Origin: Achromobacter mucicolens
GTDB lineage: Bacteria > Pseudomonadota > Gammaproteobacteria > Burkholderiales > Burkholderiaceae_B
DNA: 64,000 nucleotides
NCBI RefSeq assembly: GCF_902859725.1
Contig: NZ_CADIJP010000010.1
Coordinates: 186,001-250,000, forward strand
Reading direction: 5' to 3'
Shown: in pieces, positions 1 to 10,316 of the stretch
Layout of the letters: each line of letters opens with the position of its first letter
Position numbering within the stretch: the stretch's first letter is position 1
The notes under the pieces: model-generated
The model's database searches: none
What the model saw: the letters and a program-made list of their open reading frames with translations, nothing else
Told to the model about the DNA's origin: nothing
Program-made: the position numbers and the translations under genes

Positions 1-161
1 ACGCCTTCGAAATCTTCACCCGCCTTCTTGGGGTTCACGCCGGCCACGAAGGCGGCCTTGCCATTGGCGTACTCACGGCACATGCGGGTGTGGAACTGGC
101 CCGTCTTGCCCGTGATGCCCTGGGTGATGACCTTGGTGTCCTTGTTGATCAGAATCGACAT
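1..161 (-). CDS. sucD: Succinyl-CoA ligase alpha subunit, 5' part only
   Basis: The first 53 codons of the ADP/GDP-forming succinate-CoA ligase alpha subunit; the rest lies beyond the left window edge. The frame starts at the ATG complementary to 159-161 and begins [18 protein letters not shown], the CoA-binding N-terminus typical of SucD, including [11 protein letters not shown]. The subunit binds CoA and carries the phosphohistidine later in the protein (not in the window). It lies 21 bp downstream of sucC on the same strand, so the two TCA-cycle subunits are an operon in the usual beta-alpha order. Confidence 0.95.
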   Translation of the reverse strand, partial: MSILINKDTKVITQGITGKTGQFHTRMCREYANGKAAFVAGVNPKKAGEDFEG

Positions 162-182
162 TGTGAATCCTTGATTTTTGCT

Positions 183-1343
<1,161 letters not shown>

Positions 1344-1353
1344 GTGTTACCTG

Positions 1354-1956
1354 TCAGGACGTATGAGAAAAAGAAGGTGAATCGGAGGACGACTCGGCCG
1401 ATGCCTCAGCGCTACCCCCGGTGTACCACTCGGGATAATGCTCAGCCACCACAGGGCCGCCAGTGCTGAGCGCATGGCAGCCGTCCAGTTGGAATGGACG
1501 CCGGTTCGGGTTGGGTTCCTGCCGCCGGCGGTTGGCCATGGTCTGGACCGCCGCGGTGGGAAGCACCTGCGACAGTTCGGTCATGTGCGTACAGCCCTCC
1601 ACATGCCCGAACCGCTCTTTGACCTGGCGGCGGAACCCCTTGAGCAGGTTCATGCCGATCAGGTCAGTGTACGCCGGCTCAATGGCCTTGCAATGCTCGC
1701 CATAAGGCGCCGCATCATAGACGGCCTGAGCCGCCACGATCGAGAATTCCTCGTCGATGGTGATGCGCAGGTGCATATGGTGGATGGGCTGCCCGGCCTT
1801 GAACATCTCGCCGTCGCGCTTCGGAAAATCGTACGCTTTCACGTCGATCAGCTCGGCTTCCAGGTCCCAGTTGCCGTCATCGCGCGCGTACGACTGCACA
1901 CGTATGGAACGCGTATGCAGCGGTTGGCGAGGACAATCCGGCGGTGGCAAGGGCAT
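1354..1956 (-). CDS. DUF2889 family protein
   Basis: 200 aa, beginning MPLPPPDCPRQPLHTRSI. I chose this ATG because the upstream frame is arginine-rich and looks non-coding. The core (residues about 14-130, with WDLEAELIDVKAYDF, HHMHLRITID and CTHMTELSQ) is the DUF2889 pattern: a small beta-rich protein of unknown function found in Proteobacteria. The C-terminus is a hydrophilic tail rich in Ser, Glu and Ala. It sits just upstream of sucCD on the same strand. No signal peptide or membrane segment is seen. Function unknown; family call from memory of the motif pattern. Confidence 0.8.
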   Translation of the reverse strand: MPLPPPDCPRQPLHTRSIRVQSYARDDGNWDLEAELIDVKAYDFPKRDGEMFKAGQPIHHMHLRITIDEEFSIVAAQAVYDAAPYGEHCKAIEPAYTDLIGMNLLKGFRRQVKERFGHVEGCTHMTELSQVLPTAAVQTMANRRRQEPNPNRRPFQLDGCHALSTGGPVVAEHYPEWYTGGSAEASAESSSDSPSFSHTS

Positions 1957-2265
1957 GCGAGGGGGGCCTGCGGGGCAAAGATGGCCTGCGCGTATGGTGC
2001 GCGGCAACAAAACCTTCAAAGTATAGCGCAGGCGGCATTCGCGCAATCGTATTAATTGGCCGGCGGATGCCCCGCTGTCCAGTCCGCTGACCGCGGCGCC
2101 GTTACTCCCCTCCTTCCACGCAGCCCCTGCCGGTTTCGCCGTCCGGCTCGGCATAGGGCCGGAAATCGCGTCTGCGGTAGGTAAAAAGCCGGCGTGCGCG
2201 TCGGGCGCAGCCGGGTTGGAAATGCAGGAGGCCCGGCGCTCACGCGCCAGGGACGCCATCGGCCG

Positions 2266-4563
2266 TCAGGCCGCCTCGCGCAGCGCTCGCGCCGCCTGGA
2301 CCATGCCAATCAGCGCGGCCTCCGTTTCCGGCCAGGCCCGCGTCTTCAGGCCGCAGTCGGGATTGACCCACAAGCGTTCCTTGGGCAGGCGGGCGGCGGC
2401 CTTGTTCATCAGGTCAACCATCCAGCCGACCTCGGGCACGTTGGGCGAGTGGATGTCGTACACGCCGGGGCCGATGTCGTTCGGGTACCGGAAGTCCTCG
2501 AATGCCTTGAGCAGCTCCATATTGGAACGCGACGTTTCGATCGTGATCACATCCGCGTCCATGGCGGCAATGGATTCGATGATGTCGTTGAATTCCGAAT
2601 AGCACATATGCGTGTGGATCTGCGCCTCCTCGCGCACCCCGGCGGTCGACAGGCGGAAGCAGTCCACGGCCCAGTCCAGGTAAGCCTGCCAATCGGCGCG
2701 GCGCAGCGGCAGGCCTTCGCGGATGGCCGGCTCATCGATCTGGATGACGTTGATGCCGGCCGCTTCCAGGTCCACCACTTCGTCGCGCAGCGCCAGCGCC
2801 AGCTGGCGGCAGGTGGCTTCGCGCGGCTGGTCGTCGCGCACGAACGACCACTGCAGGATGGTGACCGGACCGGTCAGCATGCCCTTGACCGGCTTGTCGG
2901 TCAGCGACTGTGCGTAGGACGACCAGCCCACCGTCATGGGCGCGGGACGGGCCACGTCGCCGAAAATGATCGGCGGCTTCACGCAACGCGAACCGTAGCT
3001 CTGCACCCAGCCGTTTTTCGTGAAGGCAAAACCGGCCAGCAGCTCCCCGAAGTACTCCACCATGTCGTTGCGCTCGGGCTCACCGTGCACCAGAACGTCC
3101 AGGCCCACCTTTTCCTGGAAGCGGATGACTTCCTCGATCTCCTTGCGGATGGCGGCTTCATACGCGGAGTCGGTCAGGGCGCCCGCCTTCCAGTCGCGGC
3201 GCAGCGCGCGGATTTCGGCCGTCTGCGGGAACGAGCCGATCGTCGTGGTGGGATAGGCGGGCAGCCCCAGCTGTTCCTGCTGGCGCGCGATGCGGCCTGC
3301 AAACGGCGCCCGGTCGCGCGACATGCCCTTGGAGGCGGCCATGCGCTCGGCCACGGCCGGGTTGTGGATGCGCACCGAGGCGCGGCGCGCGGCCAGCGCC
3401 GCGCGTTGGCTGGCCAGCCCCTGCTGCACCGTGGGGTCCGTGGCGCTGTCCAGCGCGCGGCCCAGCAGGCTCAGCTCGTCGAGCTTCTGGGCGGCAAAGG
3501 AAAGCCAGCTCTTGAGTTCGGCGTCCAGTTCGGTTTCGTTTTCCAGGTCGACGGGCACGTGCAGCAGCGAGCACGACGGCGCCAGCCATAGACGGTCGCC
3601 AAGCTGGCGCGCAAGCGGGGCGAGCGTGGCAATGGCGGCATCGAGATCGGTGCGCCAGATGTTGCGGCCGTTGATGATGCCGGCGGACAGCACCTGCCCG
3701 TCGTTCAGGCCCGCCACCACGTCGGCCAATTGTTCGGGGGCACGCACCAGGTCCACGTGCAGGCCGGCCACGGGCAGCGCCTGCGCCGTCGAGAGGTTGT
3801 CCTTCAGACCGTCGAAGTAGGTTGCGACCAGCACTTTGACCGCGCTGGCGGACAACGTGGCATAAGCCTGCTTGAAGGCATCGCGCCAGACTTGCGGCAG
3901 GTCGAGCGCCAGGATCGGCTCATCGATCTGCACCCACTCGACGCCCAGCTTGGCAAACCGCGCCAGCACCTCTTCATAGACCGGCAGCAGCGCTGCCAGA
4001 AGCTGGAGTTTCCCGGCATCGGCGGCGCCGCCGGCAAAAGCGTCTCCCTTGCCCAGGAACAGCCACGTCAGCGGGCCGGGAATGACCGGCTTGACCTCAA
4101 GACCCAGCGCCTGGGCTTCCCTGACCTGGTCGAACAGGCTTTCGCGGGCAATACGGAAGGTCTGGCCGGGCACCAGTTCCGGGACGATGTAGTGATAGTT
4201 GGTATCGAACCACTTGGTCATTTCGCAGGCGGCTGCGGGCTTGCCCGACGGCGCGCGGCCGCGTCCCATGCGAAAGAGCGTGTCCAGCGAGACCGGCTCG
4301 CTGTCCTTCTGGCCGAAGCGCGCCGGCACCGCGCCCAGCAGCGTTGTCCATTCCAGGATCTGGTCGTACCAGGCGAAGTCGCCCACCGGCACGAACTTCA
4401 GGCCGGCCGCGGCCTGAAGGCGCCAGTGGCGGGCGCGCAGTTCACGGCCCGTGTCTTCCAGGGCGTCGGCGGTCTGCTTGCCGGCCCAATAGGCCTCGAC
4501 CGCCCGCTTGAGTTCACGCTGGGCCCCAATGCGGGGGAAACCCAAATTATGAATCGTAGTCAT
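2266..4563 (-). CDS. metE: Cobalamin-independent methionine synthase
   Basis: 765 aa (E. coli MetE 753). Transfers the methyl group of 5-methyltetrahydropteroyltri-glutamate to homocysteine in the cytoplasm. The N-terminal half ([18 protein letters not shown]) and C-terminal catalytic half ([18 protein letters not shown]) are both complete. Zinc ligands are seen at His652 and Cys654 (HTHMCYSEF) and Cys737 (NPDCGLKTR). I use the ATG at 4563 rather than the upstream in-frame ATG at 4581, since [13 protein letters not shown] is the conserved N-terminus. It is divergent from metR, its usual activator. I see no cobalamin riboswitch in the 184-bp intergenic region. Confidence 0.97.
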   Translation of the reverse strand: MTTIHNLGFPRIGAQRELKRAVEAYWAGKQTADALEDTGRELRARHWRLQAAAGLKFVPVGDFAWYDQILEWTTLLGAVPARFGQKDSEPVSLDTLFRMGRGRAPSGKPAAACEMTKWFDTNYHYIVPELVPGQTFRIARESLFDQVREAQALGLEVKPVIPGPLTWLFLGKGDAFAGGAADAGKLQLLAALLPVYEEVLARFAKLGVEWVQIDEPILALDLPQVWRDAFKQAYATLSASAVKVLVATYFDGLKDNLSTAQALPVAGLHVDLVRAPEQLADVVAGLNDGQVLSAGIINGRNIWRTDLDAAIATLAPLARQLGDRLWLAPSCSLLHVPVDLENETELDAELKSWLSFAAQKLDELSLLGRALDSATDPTVQQGLASQRAALAARRASVRIHNPAVAERMAASKGMSRDRAPFAGRIARQQEQLGLPAYPTTTIGSFPQTAEIRALRRDWKAGALTDSAYEAAIRKEIEEVIRFQEKVGLDVLVHGEPERNDMVEYFGELLAGFAFTKNGWVQSYGSRCVKPPIIFGDVARPAPMTVGWSSYAQSLTDKPVKGMLTGPVTILQWSFVRDDQPREATCRQLALALRDEVVDLEAAGINVIQIDEPAIREGLPLRRADWQAYLDWAVDCFRLSTAGVREEAQIHTHMCYSEFNDIIESIAAMDADVITIETSRSNMELLKAFEDFRYPNDIGPGVYDIHSPNVPEVGWMVDLMNKAAARLPKERLWVNPDCGLKTRAWPETEAALIGMVQAARALREAA

Positions 4564-4654
4564 GTTATAGCCGCCATCCACAAAATTTGTTCAAGTGACG
4601 ATCATTCTGAGGCCAAATCAAAATGAATCAAAATCAATGTATGCATTCATAAGA

Positions 4655-4667
4655 TGAGGAAACCTCA
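4655..4667. promoter_or_regulatory. Candidate MetR operator
   Basis: Between the divergent metE and metR starts, TGAGGAAACCTCA is a perfect 5+3+5 palindrome (extending to 4654-4668) of the LysR T-N11-A form. It resembles the known MetR site TGAA-N5-TTCA with G/C in the fourth and tenth positions. A second imperfect dyad (TCAATGTATGCATTCA, 4634-4649) lies next to it. Binding is inferred from position and form only. Confidence 0.5.
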
Positions 4668-4747
4668 TAGAATAGGCAGTCATGCCGACCCGCCGGGGTT
4701 TGGCGCCTGGATCCCGCCCCGGATCCCGACCCTCTCAGCCGCCCTCA

Positions 4748-5665
4748 ATGCTAGAAATCCGTCACCTCGAAACACTGACCGCCATCCGGGACGGCGGCAG
4801 CCTTCAGGAAGCAGCAGAACGCCTGCACCTGACGCAATCCGCGCTGTCGCATCAACTGCGGGATCTCGAAACCCGCCTGGGCACGCCTCTGCTGAATCGG
4901 CGCACGCGGCCGGCCCGGCTGACAACGGCAGGGCTGCGGGTACTGGCGCTGGCCGATGAAGTCCTGCCGCGCATCCGCGCCACGGAACGCGACCTGCAGC
5001 GGCTGGCGGCCGGGCGCACGGGCCGGCTGCACCTGGCGATCGACTGTCATTCCTGCTTTCAGTGGCTGATGCCGGCGCTGGACGCCTTCCGCGCGCAATG
5101 GCCGGATGTGGCGCTGGACCTGTCCGCGGCGTTCTCGTTCGCCCCCCTGCCCGCGCTGGTGCGCGGCGATCTGGACCTGGTCATCACGTCAGACCCGCAG
5201 CCGCTGGATGCGGTGGAGTACCTGCCGCTATTCAAATATGAGCTGGTGCTGGCTGTGTCCGAATCCAACCCGTTGGCGGGCAGTAAATTCATCCTGCCGG
5301 AGCAGTTGGCGGACCAGACCCTGATCACCTACCCCGTGGACAAGCAGCGGCTGGATGTCTTCACCGCCTTTCTGGACCCTGCCGACGTGGAGCCCGCCGC
5401 GGTCCGCAAGGCGGAACTCACGCCGATCATCGCGCAGCTCGTGGCCAGCAACCGCGGCGTGGCGGCCCTGCCAAACTGGGCGCTGACGGAATACATGAAT
5501 CAGGGATGGCTGCGGCTTTGCCGCCTGGGGCCCCAAGGGGTGTGGCGCACGCTGTATGCGACCGTGCGCAGCGAGGACACGGACGCCTCGTATATCGACG
5601 AGTTTCTGACCATTACCCGCGACGTCTGCTTCAAAACGCTGTCGGGCATCAAGTCGGCGAAATGA
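4748..5665 (+). CDS. metR: LysR-family activator of methionine biosynthesis
   Basis: 305 aa. N-terminal LysR winged HTH (residues 1-60, MLEIRHLETLTAIRDGGS and LTQSALSHQLRDLE) and C-terminal substrate-binding domain, the length of MetR. MetR responds to homocysteine and activates metE. The upstream in-frame ATG at 4682 would add 22 Pro/Arg/Ser-rich residues, so I prefer 4748, where MLEIRHL matches family N-termini. Divergent from metE, which supports the specific assignment. Just past the stop, a 12-bp unit TGACGACCGAAG is repeated twice in tandem (from about 5662). Confidence 0.93.
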   Translation: MLEIRHLETLTAIRDGGSLQEAAERLHLTQSALSHQLRDLETRLGTPLLNRRTRPARLTTAGLRVLALADEVLPRIRATERDLQRLAAGRTGRLHLAIDCHSCFQWLMPALDAFRAQWPDVALDLSAAFSFAPLPALVRGDLDLVITSDPQPLDAVEYLPLFKYELVLAVSESNPLAGSKFILPEQLADQTLITYPVDKQRLDVFTAFLDPADVEPAAVRKAELTPIIAQLVASNRGVAALPNWALTEYMNQGWLRLCRLGPQGVWRTLYATVRSEDTDASYIDEFLTITRDVCFKTLSGIKSAK

Positions 5666-5767
5666 CGACCGAAGTGACGACCGAAGTGAAAACGTAAGGA
5701 ACAACGACGGCCGCAGCGACGCCGGCTGGGTAGACGCCCACGGGGAACCACGCCGGCTGGCCGGGCG

Positions 5768-6496
5768 TCAGTCTTCGTCGCCCTCGCCGAGGATGCGCCG
5801 GATGACGTCGTGCGCAAAACCCCGGCTGGCCAGAAAGCGCGCCTGCTTTGCATAGGCCGCGCGATCTTCGGGCTTGGCGCTGAAGCGCTTTTTCCAGACC
5901 TCAAGCGCCCGGTCGTATTCGGTGGCGCGAAGCTGTTCACGCAGTTCCGCGACCTGGCTGTCGTCCACGCCATGCTGGCGCAATTCCTGCACGATGCGCG
6001 CCGCCCCCTGCCGCGAGGCGCGCCGATGAACCAGGCTTTGGGCGAAGCGTTCGGTGGACAGCCAGCCCTCCTTCTCAAGCGCGTCCAGTACAGATTCGAC
6101 CTCGGCCGCATCTTCGGCATAAGCAGACAGCTTGCGCGCCAGTTCTTCGCGTGCGTGCTCGCGCCGCGATAGATACCCCACTGCCCGCATCTTCAGCGAC
6201 GGCCCCTTGCGAGCCTGCTTGCCGTCGGACGTTGACGCCTCGTCGGCGCTGGCGGCAGGATCGGCACGCCGGCCGCGCGCGCCGCCGCGGCGATCGGAAC
6301 TTCGCTGCTCGGAACTGCGCTGCCACAGGCCGGAGGATTCGGCGCGATCGGCCGAATCCTCAGACGCTGCGGTTTCGCGGACCACCCGCGCATCGGACGT
6401 GCGCCGCAAGCCTTGCGGCTTGGCGACCGTTTCGAATTCGTCGTCCAACCTGGCGCGTTGGCGCTCGGCGGACGCGGGAGTCGATTTCCAGCTCAT
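5768..6496 (-). CDS. recX: Regulatory protein RecX with a long N-terminal extension
   Basis: 242 aa, much longer than the usual 150-170 aa RecX. Residues about 100-242 hold the RecX three-helix repeats (LSRREHAREELARKL, VLDALEKEGWLSTERFA, LASRGFAHDVIRRILG). The first about 98 residues are low-complexity, rich in Ala, Arg, Ser, Asp and Glu. RecX binds RecA filaments and blocks their extension and ATP hydrolysis. It follows recA by 123 bp on the same strand, separated by an intrinsic terminator. An internal start near residue 100 is not excluded, so the true N-terminus is uncertain. Confidence 0.9.
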   Translation of the reverse strand: MSWKSTPASAERQRARLDDEFETVAKPQGLRRTSDARVVRETAASEDSADRAESSGLWQRSSEQRSSDRRGGARGRRADPAASADEASTSDGKQARKGPSLKMRAVGYLSRREHAREELARKLSAYAEDAAEVESVLDALEKEGWLSTERFAQSLVHRRASRQGAARIVQELRQHGVDDSQVAELREQLRATEYDRALEVWKKRFSAKPEDRAAYAKQARFLASRGFAHDVIRRILGEGDED

Positions 6497-6514
6497 GCGC
6501 TTTCCTGCTTGCTA

Positions 6515-6547
6515 AACAAAACGGCAGGCCCATCTTGGCGCCTGCCG
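6515..6547 (-). terminator. Intrinsic terminator between recA and recX
   Basis: On the minus strand a hairpin with perfect 8-bp arms (CGGCAGGC at 6540-6547 and its complement GCCTGCCG at 6522-6529) is followed by TTTTGTTT, and the recX ATG comes about 20 nt later. This fits the attenuated recA-recX arrangement known from E. coli, in which most recA transcripts stop and a few read into recX. Confidence 0.75.
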
Positions 6548-6619
6548 CAGTTTCCCAGCCCAGCCGGGCCGGCGATGAGACTTGCCTGAACCGCGGCGAG
6601 CCCTGTCGAATGCCCGGGA

Positions 6620-7681
<1,062 letters not shown>

Positions 7682-7806
7682 GAGGAGTCCTGTCTGTAAC
7701 GTATCTGGAAGTCGGAAAAACTGCGGGTCTGAGCTGGCCGGTCTGAGCTTGCCTGACCTAAGGCCTGACGTGGAGCCTTGAGCTACGGATCAGATTATGG
7801 CATCGG

Positions 7807-7828
7807 ATTATACTGTACAAAAAACCAG
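7807..7828 (-). promoter_or_regulatory. recA promoter with LexA (SOS) box
   Basis: On the minus strand CTGGTTTTTTGTACAG (7828-7813) fits the gamma/beta LexA rule CTG-N10-CAG, and it is followed directly by TATAAT (7812-7807). The box therefore fills the -10/-35 spacer, as expected for an SOS-repressed promoter. The -35 element is weak (TGGCAC-like). The recA ATG lies about 125 nt downstream. Confidence 0.85.
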
Positions 7829-7956
7829 TGTGCCAGTCTTTTGCACGTATACCCTGAGTGGCAAGCCCGGCGCCGTGTGACAGAATCCGGAGCGATCCCG
7901 GTATTTTCGCCTTTCTCCGCCCTCCGGGCCGGCGTGTATCTTCCTAGCAGCAGCCC

Positions 7957-8646
7957 ATGCGTATCCTGATCGCCGAAGACGACAGCATCCTGGCCGATGG
8001 CCTGTCCCGCTCGTTGCGCCACAACGGCTATGCAGTGGATGCCGTGCGCGACGGGCTTGCCGCCGATTCCGCACTGGCCGCCCAGGCCTTCGACCTGCTC
8101 ATCCTCGACCTCGGGCTGCCGCAACTGGCCGGCCTGGAAGTGCTGCGCCGCCTGCGTGCCCGCAACTCCGCCCTGCCCGTCCTCATCCTGACCGCCGCCG
8201 ACAGCATCGAGCAGCGCGTCAAGGGCCTGGACCTGGGCGCGGACGACTACATGGCCAAGCCCTTCGCGCTGTCCGAACTCGAAGCCCGCGTGCGCGCGCT
8301 GACGCGGCGTGGCGCGGGCGGCGGCGGCACGATGCTCAAGCACGGCAAGCTGCTCTTTGACCAGACCGGCCGCGTCGCCATCGTGGACGACCAGACGCTG
8401 GATCTGTCGGCCCGCGAAGTCAGCCTGCTCGAAATCCTGCTGACGCGCAGCGGACGCATGGTCAGCAAGACCCAACTGGTCGACCATCTGTGCGAATGGG
8501 GCGAAGAGGTCAGCACCAACGCCATCGAGGTCTACGTGCACCGCCTGCGCAAAAAGCTCGAGCCCAGCGGCGTGAAGATCGTCACCGTGCGCGGCCTGGG
8601 CTACTGTCTTGAGCGGGACCAGGGTGCGGCGTACCTCGCAAGCTGA
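7957..8646 (+). CDS. OmpR/PhoB-type response regulator, TctD-like
   Basis: 229 aa. Receiver domain 1-115 with acidic pocket Asp8/Asp9, phosphoacceptor Asp51 ([10 protein letters not shown]) and Lys101 (MAKPF). C-terminal winged-helix DNA-binding domain about 125-222 ([35 protein letters not shown]). Divergent from recA. The partner kinase follows 40 bp downstream. Together with the kinase's TctE-like sensor domain and an adjacent transporter gene, it looks like a regulator of carboxylate uptake; the signal cannot be read from sequence. Confidence 0.92.
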   Translation: MRILIAEDDSILADGLSRSLRHNGYAVDAVRDGLAADSALAAQAFDLLILDLGLPQLAGLEVLRRLRARNSALPVLILTAADSIEQRVKGLDLGADDYMAKPFALSELEARVRALTRRGAGGGGTMLKHGKLLFDQTGRVAIVDDQTLDLSAREVSLLEILLTRSGRMVSKTQLVDHLCEWGEEVSTNAIEVYVHRLRKKLEPSGVKIVTVRGLGYCLERDQGAAYLAS

Positions 8647-8686
8647 GCCCTCCCCAGAGCCGCTCAACCAGGAAGCCCTGGATATC

Positions 8687-10135
8687 ATGCAAGCCGGGTC
8701 CAAGGGCCCGAGCTTTGCGCCGCCCCAACGTTCGCTGCTGGGCGAAATCCTGGACTGGATGCTGGCGCCGCTATTCCTGCTGTGGCCCATGAGTGTCGCG
8801 ATCACCTACGTGGTCGCGCAGAACATCGCCAACGTGCCATACGACCGCGCGCTGGCCAACAACCTGCACGTGCTGACGCGCCAGGTCCACGCGCAGGATG
8901 GCCGCGCGGTGCTGAAGATGACCGACGCCGCGCGCGACGTGCTGCGCGCCGACGAGACGGACAGCGTGTTCTGGCTGGCGCTGGGCAGCCGGGGAGAATA
9001 CCTGGGCGGCGACCGCGCGCTGCCGCTGCCAACCACCGTGGGACAGCCCCGCCCCGGCGAGGTGCAGTACGAGGACGACACGCTACGCGGCTTCGGTATC
9101 CGGCTGGCGTTCACCTGGGTAGACCTGCATCTGCCGGGCACGCAGCCGGCGCTTCTCATCGTGGCCGAGACCGTCGAGAAACGCACGCAATTGGCCAACG
9201 ACATCATCAAGGGCGTCATCATCCCGCAATTCGTGGTGCTGCCGATCGCCGTGCTGCTCGTCTGGTTCGGGCTGTCGCGCGGCGTGGCGCCGTTGAATGC
9301 GCTGCAGCAGCGCCTGCGCGCCCGCCGCCCCGACGATCTTTCGCCCATCGACGAGCGCGCCGCGCCCTCCGAGATCGCGCCGCTGGTCGCGGCCATGAAC
9401 GACCTGCTGGACCGGCTGTCCGCCAACGTGCAGGCGCAGCGCCGCTTCGTGGCCGACGCCGCGCATCAATTGAAGACCCCGCTGGCGGGACTGCGCACGC
9501 AGGCGGAACTGGCGCTGCGCGACGCCAGCCCCGAGGAAATGCAGTCCAGCCTGCGGCAACTGGTCACCGGCTCGGAACGGGCGACCCGGCTCGTCAATCA
9601 GCTGCTGCTGCTGGCACGCGCCGAAAACCCCAGCGCCGTCGGCCTGACGCGCACGGACATCAACGCCATCGCCTATGAGCAGACCATGCACTGGGTGCCG
9701 CTGGCGCTGTCGCTCAGCACGGATCTCGGTTTCGAGGGGTCGGACACGCCCGTCGAGATCAACGGCAATCCGCTGCTGCTGGCTGAACTGCTGAACAACC
9801 TGGTGGACAACGCGCTGCGCTACACCCCTCGCGGCGGGCATATCACCGTGCGCGTGCTGCAGGCGGACGGCGAGGGGCTCCTGGAGGTCGAGGACTCGGG
9901 ACCGGGCATTGCGCCCGAAGAGCGCGAGCGCGTGTTCGACCGCTTTTACCGCGTGCTGGGCACGTCCTCGGACGGCAGCGGCCTGGGCCTGGCCATCGTG
10001 CGCGAGATCACGCAAAAGCATCAGGCCAGCGTCGTGATCAGCGACCATCCCACCGAACACTCCGACCTGCCCGGCACCCGCATCCGCGTCGTTTTTCCCC
10101 TCTACACGCCCCCGCCCGAGCCGGCCGAAAGCTAA
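8687..10135 (+). CDS. TctE-like sensor histidine kinase
   Basis: 482 aa from ATG 8687. A TTG at 8609 would overlap the regulator gene and add 26 residues, so I prefer the ATG. Two membrane segments (about residues 24-45 and 175-200) flank a periplasmic 2CSK_N-type sensor region. HAMP follows, then the dimerisation/phosphoacceptor helix with His260 ([13 protein letters not shown]), and the ATPase domain with N box ([12 protein letters not shown]) and G boxes ([19 protein letters not shown]). Forms a two-component system with the upstream regulator. The MHS transporter downstream is the natural target candidate. Confidence 0.92.
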   Translation: MQAGSKGPSFAPPQRSLLGEILDWMLAPLFLLWPMSVAITYVVAQNIANVPYDRALANNLHVLTRQVHAQDGRAVLKMTDAARDVLRADETDSVFWLALGSRGEYLGGDRALPLPTTVGQPRPGEVQYEDDTLRGFGIRLAFTWVDLHLPGTQPALLIVAETVEKRTQLANDIIKGVIIPQFVVLPIAVLLVWFGLSRGVAPLNALQQRLRARRPDDLSPIDERAAPSEIAPLVAAMNDLLDRLSANVQAQRRFVADAAHQLKTPLAGLRTQAELALRDASPEEMQSSLRQLVTGSERATRLVNQLLLLARAENPSAVGLTRTDINAIAYEQTMHWVPLALSLSTDLGFEGSDTPVEINGNPLLLAELLNNLVDNALRYTPRGGHITVRVLQADGEGLLEVEDSGPGIAPEERERVFDRFYRVLGTSSDGSGLGLAIVREITQKHQASVVISDHPTEHSDLPGTRIRVVFPLYTPPPEPAES

Positions 10136-10202
10136 GGACTATCCCTAGCCCTCCCCGGCACGATTACCATTTGTTTCAATTTTAAGATTCAAGTAAGGGT
10201 CC

Positions 10203-10220
10203 CGTCAGAACCTCGTCAGC
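10203..10220 (+). promoter_or_regulatory. Candidate response-regulator binding repeats
   Basis: CGTCAGAACCTCGTCAGC contains CGTCAG twice, with starts 11 bp apart: the spacing used by OmpR/PhoB-type regulators that bind tandem half-sites. It lies in the 181-bp gap between the kinase stop and the transporter start, about 100 bp before the latter. Inference from spacing only. Confidence 0.3.
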
Positions 10221-10316
10221 GTCGCGCCCCAATGTGACGCTTAGCTCGATGTCGGTCGCGCCGGCGGAGGGTCAAGCACGGCGGAAAAACGCCGGCCTAA
10301 AAAACGAGGAGACATC

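Noticed and set aside
4564-4747. Possible cobalamin riboswitch before metE
   Set aside because: The gap is only 184 bp and A+T-rich; I find no B12-box-like conserved core, and the MetR dyads explain regulation better.
5662-5686. Tandem TGACGACCGAAG repeat after metR as a minisatellite
   Set aside because: Only two units, partly overlapping the stop codon; too short to interpret.
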